Origin: Heliopora coerulea
Taxonomy: Eukaryota > Cnidaria > Anthozoa > Scleralcyonacea > Helioporidae
Direction of reading: 5' to 3'
DNA: 64,000 nt
NCBI GenBank assembly: GCA_030142905.1
Contig: JASJOG010000007.1
Coordinates: 811,001-875,000 of the forward strand
Part shown: positions 1 to 11,724 of the stretch, in pieces
How positions within the stretch are numbered: position 1 is the stretch's first letter
Layout: each line of letters opens with the position of its first letter
Notes under the pieces: model-generated
The model's input: only the letters and a program-made list of their open reading frames with translations
What the model was told of the DNA's origin: nothing
The model's database searches: none
Program-made: the position numbers and the translations under genes

Positions 1-37
1 TATTTGCTGGTGCTGTTGCATATGAAGGCTTCTTTAT

Positions 38-237
38 TCACACCAAAAGGAATTCTAGTGGTGTTAATATTCGCTGAAAAATCGCAGTTTCTAGCTGGGT
101 TGTAGCAGCTCTCAAGTTCACTCTGGAGAATCTTTGAAGTGGCTGAGCTAAAGTACGATCTTCAAAAGCATCAAGCTCTTCACAGATCTTGCCAACATTC
201 TTGAAAGGTTCGTTGTATTTAATTTCTTTGTAACTAA
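38..237 (-). other. Possible minus-strand exon (helical, unidentified), copy 1
   Basis: On the minus strand a T-rich tract ending in CAG at 238-240 is followed by about 66 open codons ending in TGA at 38. The product is charged and helix-like and includes the string AQPLQRFSRVNLRAA, which loosely recalls BAR-domain proteins (PLQRF followed by a charged helix). The same exon is at 43,870-44,069 in the duplicated copy with only a couple of base changes. I do not recognise the gene and found no clear neighbouring exon. The continuation would lie left of the window. It could be a chance open frame. Confidence 0.25.
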
Positions 238-289
238 CTGATAAAAAATAAAGCACGAAGTTCAGCTTGCTATCATCCGTGATAAACAA

Positions 290-2020
290 TCGTCAGCTGA
301 GTCACAACCAAACCTTCTCTCTACGTATTTACAATGGTTATTACCAATGTGGGGCTAATTTGACGGTTAACATCAACCTCTACGTAAAATTTTTCGATTT
401 TAAAAACCAGATTACCCTATTCCGTGTAAATGCTACCGTAGCAAAGTGTTTGAGAGATAAAACTGCGAAATGTTTTCACTTCGTTTATGTACTCGTGTCT
501 TCGTCTCGCCATGCCACTTAAAACCATTTTTTTTAACTCACTCACACAACCCGTTCGTAAGTAGCTGGTCACATTCCTTATACAAACTTTTCTTCATGCA
601 GAATGAGTGCTTGCGAAGTCCGTAAGTCTTTGTGGTATCCTTTCGTGAACCTAACGATGCAATTTTAAAGCGATCCGTTTCAAACGAGACTTTTCGTCTC
701 CTAGCCGTGCGTAGTGTTAAACCAACTAACAAGATCGCAACACTTGGTACAGTTCGTAAATTAAGAAAACCCCTGTTGAGAAGAGTTTTGTTTCGTTATC
801 GACGATCAAAGAAGAGAGATACGATAAATTAGTGTTCTTGATCGCCACTGAACGAAAGGCTTGTGCAAAAGGTTTGTTTAGGTCAAATTCGACCCTCGTC
901 GCCTACACGTAATGGACGATGCTTTAGTAAGCACCTAGTTTCTCTTCCTTGGGCATCGGAGTTCTAAAAGTATTGCCGTACTTCGTTTCACAATCACTCT
1001 TGGTGATAGCTCTTGTTTGAGCAGGCTATGGAATAAATACCAGTTCAAAATAGAAACGTGAGAGAACTGGGTTGAAAGGCTTGCAGCCAGAATACTTGAA
1101 TAATAAAAACAAAACAAAAAAGAAAAGAAAACACAACCAAGGAACCATATCCGAGCCAAACAGGGACGTGAAACGGCTAAGGTCAAGGCTTGATTATTTT
1201 TTCCCTGTGTCGTTTAATATGGAGCGACTTGAGTGTCAAATTGGGCAAAGATCCAGCACCGTTGCACGTTCCTTATCTGAGAGATGTTTCTTCCTGATTC
1301 TTGAGAGAAACTTTTTTTTTTTTGATGTGTTTAGTTAGTTTACACCTGATCACGGTTCCTGTGTTTATAGTAGGACAAAGTTTCCTGAGACGGTGTTTTT
1401 GAAGGACATGAAGTGCGAATCACGTCTTTATCAGTTCCTAGGTATTTTCTCATTAAATATCCATGTTCGTGGCTGAGTAAGTGGTGTTTGATGTTCGTGA
1501 TTTCAAGATCTGGCCAGATGTAATTCTATGTAGCAAGCAAAAAGCGTGCTTAGCGTGGGTCGGATTTTCGTACAGATGTTCAAATAATTAAACGCCAAAC
1601 TTAGTCAAGTGTCAAAAGAACCTTTCCACAGAAAATATCTGAAGAATTGTACATTTCTCTTTTATTTCATATGTGTATTCCTTAACAAGAAAATTTAGTC
1701 AGCAATAAGGTTGGGTCATGAACTTGATATAGAGTCAAAATATTACAGTGGTTTCTATATCTTTCTTGCATTTACTTGGATGTAAAGTTCCTAGGTGACA
1801 ATTTTTGGTTTATTTTTTTCAACTTTATTCTGTTAAAAATCCTGATGTGAATCTAAGTTGAAGTATTGTGATCGTATGGGTACCATTTCATGATGGTTTT
1901 GGACTTCACAATTGTTTTTAATATTTGTGAATATGCAGCAAGTGTATTTGTGTTTTGGAAACAGCTGTGTGTATATGTGTCTGTATATATACATACATAT
2001 ACATAATCACATATATGTAT
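290..2020. other. Gene-poor flank, no feature seen
   Basis: Short open frames occur on both strands but none has splice context or a recognisable motif. The stretch is nearly identical to 44,122-45,830, so it belongs to the segmental duplication. It contains a T run near 1312-1323 and AT-rich DNA after 1,980. Confidence 0.6.
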
Positions 2021-2021
2021 A

Positions 2022-2384
2022 TATGATTTTCTTTTGTCTTTTCCTTATGAATTTTTAATGAATTTTATAAATATATATATATATATATATATAGCTGCCA
2101 TGATAAAACTTTTAAAAACCTTTTAAAACTTTATTTCAACGTTTCGGGGCGCTGCCCCTTTGTCAAGAATACGAACTACAAGATAGAAGATGCTCCTTAT
2201 ATACATAGCATTATAGTTCTTATTCTTGACAAAGGGGCAGTGCCCTGAAACATTGAAATAAAGTTTTATAAGATTTTTAAAAGTTTTATCTTGGCAGCTA
2301 TAAATGGTTTTGAAACTTGGGACAAGGAGGTTTTTGATAAAATTCATTAAAAATTCATAAGGAAAAGACAAAAGAAAATCATAA
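2022..2384. repeat. Large palindromic repeat, Penelope-like terminus, copy 1
   Basis: The outer arms (about 2024-2070 and 2333-2382) are inverted copies containing TTAATGAATTTTATAAA. The inner arms (about 2115-2180 and 2215-2290) are inverted copies of a sequence running CTTGACAAAGGGGC, hairpin, GAAAC-type core, then AATAAAGTTTTATAAG. The GGGGC-AGC-GCCCC hairpin followed by GAAACGTTG resembles a decayed hammerhead of a Penelope-like element terminal repeat. The duplicate lies at 46,975-47,335. Confidence 0.5.
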
Positions 2385-2767
2385 GCATGTCTGATCTACA
2401 TATGTGATAAAGATACATGTGCCTTTATATGTGAAGAAGAAGTTCAATTTTTTCCAGCTTTTGAAAGATAAATTTCCAAACTTTCTTCAGGAATTAGCAC
2501 ATCAGGTGGTGAATTTCATAAGACATTTGAAAAACTTGCAGTTTGTGCTTTATCAGGTCTAAAACACTTGGCTATTGCCTTGTGTTTTAAATCCTGATAA
2601 AGCACTCCTGTTTGGTTTTTAAATATTAGATATAAATCATCAGTACAAACTTTATTGTTTCTTTTTTTTTAATAAAGTCTGTATTGATGATTTATGATTT
2701 TTAACTTTATGTCAAAAGGACTTTTAATGACTTTATATATATATATATAGACATATATATGGATATA

Positions 2768-2905
2768 TGCAACTTCCAAGTGAATCAAACCCATACTGGG
2801 TAAGTAGAGAAAAACTCTACTGGACCACAGCTGTGATTTGAACCCACGACCTTAGGTTTACTAGTCCGACACTCTGCAAACTGAGCTACAAGGCCAAGCC
2901 AGGAG
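2768..2905 (-). repeat. tRNA-Thr-like SINE, only in copy 1
   Basis: Read on the minus strand, 2822-2897 begins GGCCTTGTAGCTCAGTTTGC (A box) and later has GTGGGTTCAAATCAC (B box), with an AGT-type anticodon region as in tRNA-Thr. The T-stem and acceptor are imperfect and the homology runs on into a non-tRNA body, so this is a SINE rather than a working tRNA gene. The matching place in the duplicated copy carries different repeats. Confidence 0.6.
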
Positions 2906-3015
2906 GAGGCCATGGGATGATGGTATTTCATATGATATTTCAAAATGCTAGCTTCTTCCATATCAACACAGACTATATCTCTGTAAAGCTTCTGTATAAG
3001 AACTAATAGTGTGAG

Positions 3016-3070
<55 letters not shown>

Positions 3071-3115
3071 ATACATATATATATATATATTAAAAGATAT
3101 ATATTATATATATGT
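3016..3115. repeat. (AT)n microsatellite
   Basis: A long alternating AT run, interrupted once or twice. Open frames here are low-complexity artefacts. Confidence 0.9.
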
Positions 3116-3117
3116 TA

Positions 3118-3205
3118 AAAGATTATGGTTCCTACTCCGAGTTTCATGCGGATGCGATCTTCAGTTTGCCTGAAGATTGCATCCATGTGAAATGTTTCTG
3201 AATAT
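3118..3205. repeat. Inverted hairpin repeat with hammerhead-like core, copy 1
   Basis: Two facing arms contain CTGAAGATCGCATCC then GCATGAAACTCGGAGTA on the minus strand and CTGAAGATTGCATCC then ATGTGAAATG on the plus strand. The CTGAAGA ... GAAAC ... GAGTA layout follows a hammerhead core with a CUC/GAG stem III. The copy in the duplicate (48,070-48,150) keeps GGTTGC before CTGAAGG and GCAACC after the core on the other strand, as expected for stem I. Each individual copy is incomplete. Confidence 0.4.
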
Positions 3206-3270
3206 TTTCTTCACTAAATCGGGGTGCCCACCTTATAAAATAATGAACTGGTGACCATGCTCTCAGCAAC

Positions 3271-3345
3271 GGCCTCTGTAGCTCAGTTGGCAGAGCATTG
3301 CACTAGATTTGCAGTGTCCTGGGTTCAATTCCCATCCGGAAGGCT
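3271..3345 (+). repeat. tRNA-like sequence (Ser-AGA-like loop), copy 1
   Basis: A box TAGCTCAGTTGG with D stem GCTC/GAGC, a five-pair anticodon stem closing the loop CTAGATT (anticodon AGA), and B box GGTTCAATTCC. The acceptor stem pairs at only about four positions and there is no long variable arm, which a serine tRNA needs. It is best called a tRNA-derived SINE head or tRNA pseudogene. The second copy at 48,272-48,346 has a perfect CTGGG/CCCAG T-stem. Confidence 0.6.
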
Positions 3346-3480
3346 AAAGTTGCATTTTTGCAACAGGTCCCAGTTAGGTCTTAGAAAGTGGAGGATTATG
3401 GCCACTCAATATTTCCTTCACCAATTTGTCAACCTATAATAAAGCATTTGAAGGAAGGTGATAATGTTTATGTATATGTA

Positions 3481-5265
3481 CAGGGGGTGGACAAAAAAAA
3501 GTGGCCCCCCATATAAAAACACTGCTTTTGGGATATAAACTTCACAAGCTTGCAGAAGATGTGAAGAAATGCAAAAACTATACAGTTGAAGAATAAATTA
3601 AACACTTACGATTTATGATCCTCAAATTTGATTTTTACAACAAATGTAATAAGAAATAAAAATATTATTAAAGAATATGAATATTTTAAATGTTATGCCA
3701 TTGTTGTTGTTCGGCATTACTAACAAACTTTTTGCTTAATAAACACGTTTTCAACTCAAAATAATATCACATTCGTACATTTATCATGCTACTGTTATCA
3801 TCAGTACAGTTTATGCCTAAAATCTTTCAGTACTTTATTGGCATTCCCTTGGATTTTATGACAGCTTTGCATCGACTAGGCATGCTTTCGACAAGCTTAT
3901 GCAAGTATTCGTCAGCTATCTCATTCCATCCACTTTTAAGTATTTCGAAAAGCTCATCTTCATTCTTTGGGTTTCTATTTTTTGTCAAACGATTCAATTC
4001 AGCCCATAAATTTTCAATGGGGTTTAAATCTGGCGATTGAGCTGGCTATTGCATGACATCAAGCTTCTTATTTTTAAGATATTTTGAAACCACCCCACTC
4101 GTGTGTTGTTGTTGTTGTATTGGAATACAAAACCATCAGGACATAACCGATTGGCGGATGGGACAAGATGATGTATCAAGATTTTCCTGTATACTTCTCC
4201 AGTCATTTTTCCCTTGACACGATGTAAATCACCAACGCCATTCCACGAAAAACATCCCAAGACATTAATGGATTTTTCATGTTTCACTGTTCCCAGGATT
4301 GAGCGATTTGACATCCTTTCACCTTTAGTTCTCTACACATATTGAGTGTGTTGGTTTTGAAGACAAAATGGCGACTCATCGCTCCATACAACTCGTTTCC
4401 ATTGATCCTCGCTCCAACCAACATGCTCACGGGCGAAGGATAAACGTAACAAACGATTCTTCTCACTAACATAAGGCTTCTTAGATTTTTTCTCCATGCC
4501 AAGCCTTTTTCTTTGAGACGGCGCTGAATAGGTTTGTAGCTTACTTTGTCTCCTGTCTGAGCTTTGAGTTGAAATGCCATTTCTTTTTTTGTCGGCGTTC
4601 CTGCTTTTGAACATTTAACAATGAAACGATCACTTCGCTCACTAGTTTTACGTTTCGACCAGAGCCAGGACTGCGTCCACAACTTCCACTCAACTTCAAC
4701 TTTGCGCAAAGTTTCTTTGCTCCTGAGTAACTCAGGTTATATTCCCGTGAAATCTGACGAGCACAAACTCCAGCCTTGAGCATTGTAAGAAGTTCATGAT
4801 TTCTTCCAGTCTTGGCCTGTGGTCTCCTTTCTGGGTCTCTTTTCTTGTCTTTTTAGCCATTTCCTCTTCTTTACCAATACTCCCTTTCCAGTGCATCCAA
4901 ATAGGACTAATGAATGTGCCCAGTAAAACTTTAGTATGTATGAAAACCATTCAAATATTGTGGGACGATGATTCAGATTGATTTTTTGCAAGAACGTTAG
5001 GGCTAAAGCGGGTATGCTCAAGACATTCAAAGGTACATAATATTACCTAACTTTCGAAAACAACACGACCTGATATTAAAATCGACAAAAGTTTGTATTT
5101 CTTCTTATTTTAGTATTTATATCTATTGTGTAAGTTCAAATTTAATAAAATATTGACCAGTCTCTGCTAAAACAAAGTGGTTTCTACATTTTCTGTCACT
5201 TTGGTAGGTGTTCAAATAAAAAACCGTTTTTTTTAGAGGGGCTACTTTTTTTTGTCCACCCCCTG
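3481..5265 (-). mobile_element. Tc1-like transposon, inactive, only in copy 1
   Basis: Near-perfect terminal inverted repeats begin CAGGGGGTGGACAAAAAAAA and end at the mirror sequence, flanked by the TA target duplication (3479-3480 and 5266-5267). The duplicated copy near 48,475-48,490 has the uninterrupted sequence, so this element came in after the duplication or was lost cleanly from copy 2. It encodes the broken minus-strand transposase described separately. Confidence 0.9.
3827..4860 (-). pseudogene. Tc1-family transposase pseudogene
   Basis: The minus-strand reading starts MAKKTRKE at 4860, passes an HTH region (ISREYNLSYSGAKKL and GRSPGSGR), the first catalytic Asp (VVWSDESPF), the GCFSWNGVGDLH block, and the SPDLNPIENLW block carrying the final acidic residue, and stops after KGMPIKY at about 3827. 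The pieces lie in different frames, so there are at least three frame shifts. Where Tc1 enzymes carry the second catalytic Asp (QDND-type motif) this copy reads QYNNNNT. The enzyme would have cut and pasted the element at TA sites; this copy cannot. Confidence 0.85.
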
Positions 5266-5913
5266 TATATATTTATGTAATATTTAAAAATTGACAGCTT
5301 TATTGAGATTTAAAACATGAAACGATAGCTGAGTATTTTAGATTTGATAAAGCATGTACTACAAGTTTTTTAGATGTCTTCTAAAATGAACCTTCTAATA
5401 TGCTTTATAGTGAAGAAAGTTAGGAAATTTATCTTTAGTAAGCGAAAAAAAAAATGAATTGTTCCAACTCAGCAGTCATGATCACTATTGTTTTTGAAAT
5501 TCTTTAGATCACTGTAAGCATGACCTCCCTGTGGTAAGTGTCATTACTGTGGTTATTTTTTTTTAAACAATCTGAACAGTTTCAGTGATTGTTGAATTCC
5601 CTTGGATTGGTGTAAGCTCAGTTTCTGTATTATCTTTATGATTACTAAGGTTATTTTTTAAGTAGCACAAATGATCACACAAGTCATAAGGACTATAGCA
5701 ATCATAATGATTATATGGACACCAGGCTTAACAGTTTTTAAAAAATTGGATCAGTGTCAGACTTTTAGGCACAAGACAGAAGTACTAAACGAATGGGAAG
5801 TGGTCCCCTTTGCTTGGCACAAGATAGGTGTTGTAGCCATGTTGCATTGGCTTCATATCTCTTGGTTCTATAGCACAGCTTGCACAAACATTCACTGTTC
5901 ACTCACATATATA

Positions 5914-6394
5914 CAGTAGAACCTGAGTTTTACAACCCCCCTTTTTATGACCACCTGTTATATACAACCAGTTTTTCTGGCACAGACAATTTGTAGTTAA
6001 AATATACCTGCCGTGAACGACTACCTGTCTAACGCAACCAGCAACCACTTTTTAGCGGTCAAAATAAGAAATTCTAATCAGCTGTTTTTCAGCTCTGCAA
6101 TTTGTTGCATCATGCAAAAACCTAAGCTCAGAAAACATGCAGACTTCTTTAATACTTCTTAAAAGTATTAAAACAATATCAAACTTACAATTACCACATG
6201 TTTGTGTTATTTTTTACAGCTTTGATGCTTGTCATGTCAATGACAATGTCTTCATGTTTTATACTTTCCTGCAACTTGCACCATTTCCCCATGCCAAATC
6301 CTTATTTTCGATACATTTTGATATAATGCGCTTCAGCTATAACACGGTCATTTACGATGGACCCCATATACCATGTTATAGCAAGGTTCCACTG
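5914..6394. mobile_element. Pogo/Tigger-type MITE, copy 1
   Basis: Ends CAGTAGAACCTGAG and, inverted, CAGTGGAACCTTG, with internal near-repeats of ACGACCACCTGT-like blocks. The left flank is TA; in the orthologous copy (49,128-49,571) both flanks are TA. It is shared by both duplicated segments, so it predates the duplication. The termini match those of the longer Tigger-like insert at 50,309-51,126. Confidence 0.65.
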
Positions 6395-6459
6395 TGTACA
6401 TACATACATTATATACATATACACATATATATGATGTTATTAAATGCAGTAGCTTGGTA

Positions 6460-6870
6460 GTTATATGGTGTTCTTTATATGGATGCTCTCAAGCTATTCT
6501 ACTCAAAAAAACTTTCTGAGTCCCTGACAGAAATCATAGCCGTAATCTTCTGATCGCCGGTGAGATGCTCTAACCATTGAGCTGCATAGACTCAGATGGT
6601 GAACTAAGGTTACATTTATGTACTGGTTCATATTGATGGTAAACATATGTACTGCCAGTCTGCAAATCTCAACATGTCATCCATTTATTTTAGTGCTAAT
6701 CAATTATATTTATAAATGTGACCTTCACTCATCATCTGATTCCATGTAGCTCAATGGTTAGAACGTGTTAACGGTGATCGCAAGGTTACAGGTTCCATTC
6801 CCATCTGGGACTCAGAAAGTTTTTCTAAGTAGAATAGCTTGAGAGGATGTACATAAAGAACATTATACAT
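6460..6870. repeat. Head-to-head pair of tRNA-derived SINEs, copy 1
   Basis: A minus-strand copy (about 6460-6600) and a plus-strand copy (about 6745-6861) of the same SINE face each other. Each contains GCAGCTCAATGGTTAGA or GTAGCTCAATGGTTAGA (A box), a B-box-like GGTTCCATTCCC in the plus copy, and the shared tail AGTAGAATAGCTTGAGA. The pair could fold into a long hairpin. It is kept in the duplicate at 49,640-50,040. Confidence 0.65.
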
Positions 6871-7005
6871 ATATACATTATATACATTATATACATATAT
6901 ACATTATATACATATATACATATATACATTATATACATATATACATTATATACATATATACATTATATACATATATACATTATATACATATATACATATA
7001 TATAA
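6862..7005. repeat. (TATACA)n microsatellite
   Basis: Irregular repeats of ATATACATTATATACAT. In the duplicate the same spot holds shorter repeats plus a Tigger-like insertion. Confidence 0.85.
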
Positions 7006-7161
7006 ACTATATTGCCAATACAAACTGATAGAACCAAGCAAATCAAAGAAGAAGTTTATGTTAAGATAATTTTGCATCCAATTTGAAACTGCCAATCAGG
7101 CACCTATTTTTCTTGTCATGTCAGGCTTATGCAATGTCAGATGTAATGGTAATTATTGTTG

Positions 7162-7860
7162 TTATATATTCAGAACACTTATATTCTTCACATGGAATCC
7201 TGATACAATGACATGCTTGTTAATAAAAAACTGGAAAACCCTGCAGAAATAGCAAAAAAAACAAAAACATAGGAAATTGAGATTTGTGTCTATCTTCCTT
7301 TGAATCTTACCATGGACTGGAGTGTTGAGACTTTTCTTGTGTATTGAATTTACTGCAAGCAGTGGGAAGTTTGCTGCTACAAAGTTACCTATACCACACA
7401 CAGCAAACAAATTTTCAGCTATAAACTTAGTGTTTCTGTCATTGTTGATTGTTAGGATTTTTTCCTCGAGGAAAAAAGCTCAATAGTTGTTTTAACAGCT
7501 TGACATTCATTTGCAAAGCTGGTGCTCTGAATTGTGATATTTTTGAAGTACTACTTTTTTGTTGCATAAAACATGATAGTCTTGTGCAGTATATAAATTT
7601 TACCTGGATCTGATACTTAAACTGAGGTGATAATCTTAGAATTACATGTACCTGCATCAAACAAAATTAACAATATCTCACAAGGGAAAAGAGAATTTAA
7701 AGAACCTTGACAGATGTGGTAAGGTAACATTTCAGGATCATTACTGACATTACCTGCAAAGATTTTGATGTATCAAGGATCAAGAGCTCAGATTAAATAT
7801 GATTCTACTCACGTCTGACTTGGAACGTACCTGTTGGACGAGGAGTGTAAATGTTGCTCT
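7162..7860 (-). other. Possible minus-strand exons, unidentified, copy 1
   Basis: Three exon-like pieces on the minus strand have splice-like borders: one ending GTCAGAC before GTGAGT near 7810, one after GATGCAG reading VHVILRLSPQFKYQIQ before GTAAAA near 7610-7655, and one after TTCAG reading APALQMNVKLL and ending before GTAAGA near 7310. In copy 1 the third is frame-shifted by one extra A in a homopolymer at about 7470; in copy 2 (51,420-51,800) it stays open. I do not recognise the protein. It may be a decayed gene or chance. Confidence 0.22.
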
Positions 7861-8579
7861 TTAAAGCAAGAAAAAGGCAGAAATATTTAATGTTCATGCT
7901 CATAGAAACACAACAGGTCTTCACAGCTGTCTGCAGGTGTGAGAAATATTGTGCTCAACTGCTTTTCAGTAATTTACCCAAAACTGTATAAGCAGTAAAA
8001 TTAGTTCCCCTAATGTGATTAAAACTCTAACAGAAACAAACCATTCCTGTAGGCCAGAATATTCTACCTTTTTTTCTTCATAGGTAGATTTTTTCCTTAA
8101 GAGCAGATAGTTGTGGTTAGACAAAGGTCAATAACAAACCAGTGTGTTTCTAATTCTGCCATTTTAAAGTGGAACCAGTTGTCTTTCACGCTAAGTCTCA
8201 AAAAATAGAAAGTCAAGGTGACTGCCACTCCAGATTGAGAACTTTTGTTTGCCTTGTGGGGAATGTCTAGAATATTAAAACAAACCCAAGTCAGATTGTT
8301 CATGGAGGTAATTGATACTAATGGGACTCTTTTTTTTTTGGGAGGGTGAAGGTTTTTATCATTCCAAGTTTACACCATCCAATAAAGGCAGTGGTGAGGG
8401 GTCTTAACCTGAACAGTGGCACCCACCCAAGCATCAGTTAGGTAGGTCAGTGCCAGATGTAGCGTTTTCAAAAAAGTTGCAGTCATGAATAACCACAAAA
8501 TCCTTTTTAAAAGGTTCGAACATCATTATTTTCGTTATTGTTATTATTATTAAAGTAAATGGTTTGAACCTGGGAGAAT

Positions 8580-8795
8580 CGTGACATGTTTGTGGAAGTT
8601 GATCGTCCAGGTTAGTGTAGTCTTGAGAAAGACTGTTGGTGGAAGTGACTGACGTTTCGACAACCTTGGCGGCGGTCATCTTCAGAGTCAAAAAGATGAC
8701 CGCCGCCAAGGCTGTCGAAACGTCAGTCACTTCCACCAACAGTCTTTCTCAAGACTACACTAACCTGGATGATCAACTTTCACAAACATGTCGTT
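8580..8795. repeat. Fold-back repeat with hammerhead-like arms, only in copy 1
   Basis: Two arms of about 95 bases are inverted copies. The minus-strand reading of the left arm has TGACT, CTGAAGA, a hairpin, GAAA, CGTC, AGTCA (8645-8690), which fits a hammerhead with stem I TGACT/AGTCA. Related single copies lie at 14,740-14,860 and 22,683-22,797. The duplicated segment (near 52,670-52,730) lacks it and shows a short ATT-rich tandem instead. Confidence 0.6.
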
Positions 8796-8934
8796 ATTAT
8801 TATTGTTATGTTGTCCCTCAGCTTTCGTTACTGTAGCTGGGCCTTACTAAATACTAAGATTTCTACTAAATCTCAGGTGTCCAGCACCTTTAGAAGTGTT
8901 CTTGCTGTTCCCAGCAAACAAGCTTTCTGAAGAG

Positions 8935-9010
8935 TGTGAAAATTTTCGTTATGATTATTATTGTTATTATATTGTTATTATATTATTATTATTATTAATA
9001 TTTTTATTAT
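8935..9010. repeat. (ATT)n-rich tract
   Basis: Irregular TTATTATTA repeats, conserved in position in the duplicate near 52,870-52,930. Confidence 0.8.
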
Positions 9011-11100
9011 TTTCAAATACGGTGATAGTAATTAAATTATAGAATAAGTAACCCGCTCCTATCTGATTCTGAGGTCTATTAATTCTCGGTTCGAGCAAAG
9101 TTAAGAAGATTTTCGCAGGCGTTGTGATTTTTGCACGGTTGTCAAAGACTTGAAGAAGGGGAAGATATTGATGTAGACGATTGAGAGGTCGGAGCCCCCT
9201 CTTCGGGCAAATAGTTTTTAAAAAAACTTAAAAGAGAGGAGATATTGATGTCGGTGGTTGAGGGATCGGAACTCCCTTACCGGGCAAACACAGTTCTGTG
9301 AAAGGAACTCACGGGGTTTTCCTCAACCACTCTCAGTCGTTTCGAAACCTCCAACTAGCCATTGTTGCCACCGGCTGTCGATGCTTCTAGAAAACCCAGT
9401 TTTCGTTGCACAACTCTCGAAAACTATGGTTATAGTGTTTAGAAAAAAAAGAAGTTTAACAATTAACATACCGCATCCGTAGGCAACTCTCATGTCAAGT
9501 ATGTCTGGAGTCATATCTTTTCACTTCCGACACGGCCTACATTAATAGAGAAAAGCCACAAACAGCTGCGTGGATAAATAAGAGTTAAACCGCTTACAAT
9601 AAACATCGCTTTAATCTTATTCTATGGAATTATACCCCTGAAAGAAAAGGCTCTAATCGCCTGCACTGCGATCGTTCCTGAAGCTGTGCTTTGAACGTAG
9701 CATGTTCAGGAATAGTTCGAGTCTAAACAGTCTAATTTGTATTACAAAATATTGAAAATACTCTTTCAAATCAATTAACAATTCATCAATGGAAAGCGAT
9801 AAAAATTAATGTTTTCTGGAGGTCTGTCGATGCAACAAACTATGCCAGAGGCTTTGGATAAATCTCTAAACCCAGTTTGAATTTCGTGGTTGTTAAAAAA
9901 GCTTTTTGTTTTGTTGTGTTTTTAAATGATTATTTCCGCGTCCCTTTCAAACCGGGTTAAACTATTTTTATCATTCAGGACTGACAATGGTTTGTTATGA
10001 CTTGGCAATATGACGTATTAAATAAATGAGGATATTGAAACGTCCACCTCTTACATTGCAGAAAAAGTAAACGGATTGATGTGTGCTGTTGGGAGTTTTG
10101 GGGATTTTTGTCACTTGTATATAAAGAACACAATGGAAAAATGAACATTTACCATAACCTTGGCAGAATCCTCCACAATGTACATTCGTAGTATGCTAAA
10201 TTTTGCATCTTAACTTCGAGTGAAGTTCTCCATATTGCTAAGTCGAGTTTGTTTACTATGTCACTGAAAAAATAGTGCCAGTTTAACATCAGGTTTTAAA
10301 TTTAAACGTCATTGATTTGCGGGAGAATTCCGTAATGTTTGCTGAGACGAAGAATTTTTCATAATGATTTTTTGATCTTTTTCATTGAATGAATTTTCTT
10401 CACTAATGAAGGCGAACCTTGTAGATGAAATTAGTGAAATCGGGGAGACGTCTTACCCGGAAGCGGCTTATTTTTTTTTTAGCAAAACAGACGTCTTTCT
10501 GAAGGCCTTATCTCTGTTCCAAAGACGACATCAATCCTGACAAGGATTTCGGTAAAATAATTAAACTTGGCTCATTTGATGACGGAATCTAGTCTGACCG
10601 AGTAATTCGTTTTGCATTTGTATCATGTAGTTTGTTGAGTGCAATATTTTCAACTGTAACACTTACCTCTTAGATTTGTTTGCGTTGCTATGTCGTTTTC
10701 TCATTTTTGTGGTACACAAGATTCGGTGTAATCCTCTCGCTAATGCTTACAGCTAAGTTTTTAGTATTATCTTGGCATGTTTGCATTCTCTCTGCACCAC
10801 CCCTGATTTATTTGCCAATCACAGCATTGACCGGTTATTTATTATTGATTTTAATTAATTTTCAGCTGTCTTTTTATGACACCTGGTTTCAATAGGATTT
10901 CCGTACTTTGGGCTTTTTTTTTTTAAACAAAAGAATTATCTCAAACACTTTAACGACTTCCCAAATTATCAAAATTTTGCAAACAATTCAAGGGAGAGTG
11001 TTCGAATAAGAAGCGTCGTTTCTTCGACGTACTGTATCGCAGAGATGTAACGAACCACTAAATATTGCGAGTCTACTCGAATCGGGCGCGGTTATTGCCA
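9011..11100. other. Intergenic, no gene seen
   Basis: Short open frames (for example 9258-9482, 10,680-10,895) have no family signature or splice context. The sequence matches 52,940-55,600 of the duplicate apart from the 563-bp mariner insertion there. Confidence 0.5.
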
Positions 11101-11104
11101 TTGC

Positions 11105-11390
11105 AAAGATCGCACTTTTATTTATTTCATTTATTTACATATGTATGTATGTATTTACTTTCCTTTATTTATTTAGTTATTATTTAAACTTATTTAAAAT
11201 TGGTAACCCTTTAGCGCTGGTGGGCTGCTGCTTTTCAGGAGACCGTTTCCCAGAACCTAGAATTATTGTACATATAAACCATACGAATTTAAACGTGTCT
11301 ATATATATACATATATATATATATACATATAGATGCACATATACATATACGTATACATTTACGTATACATTTACATATAATCCGATATAA
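11105..11390. repeat. TA/TACA microsatellite region, copy 1
   Basis: Short (ATATAC)n repeats around 11,290-11,380. The same place in copy 2 is expanded to about 350 bases of ACATAT repeats. Confidence 0.8.
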
Positions 11391-11724
11391 AATGTTCTCT
11401 AACTTCTACCTGACTGTACATCACCTGAGAGAATTGTGTTGAATTCTTGTACAGAAACTTCCCTCTCTTTATATCATTTTCTCAGATAGTTTCATAACGT
11501 GTGAGGTGAATAACTTATGTCTTCCTTTATTACACTTCTGTCTGGTTTTGGAAGTTCATAGTCAAGGTTATTGCTGCTTAGTCTATAAGTAGGGCCATTC
11601 CGATGATTTAATGTGCTGGCTACGGTTGAGACCACTCCACTAAATTTCGTGGGGTTTATATGTATACATATATGTGTGTGCGTATGTCGATATTTTTAAA
11701 AAAGAGTAAATTAATAATCAAACA

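Noticed and set aside
3271..3345. Functional serine tRNA gene
   Set aside because: Acceptor stem does not pair and the long variable arm of serine tRNAs is missing.
5671..5919. Conserved 82-codon open frame in both duplicates (also 48,885-49,133)
   Set aside because: Conservation is explained by the recent duplication; no domain or splice signal is visible.
8097..8303. 68-codon minus-strand open frame with a splice-like start, also at 52,240-52,449
   Set aside because: Differences between the two copies are almost all replacement or radical changes, which argues against coding.
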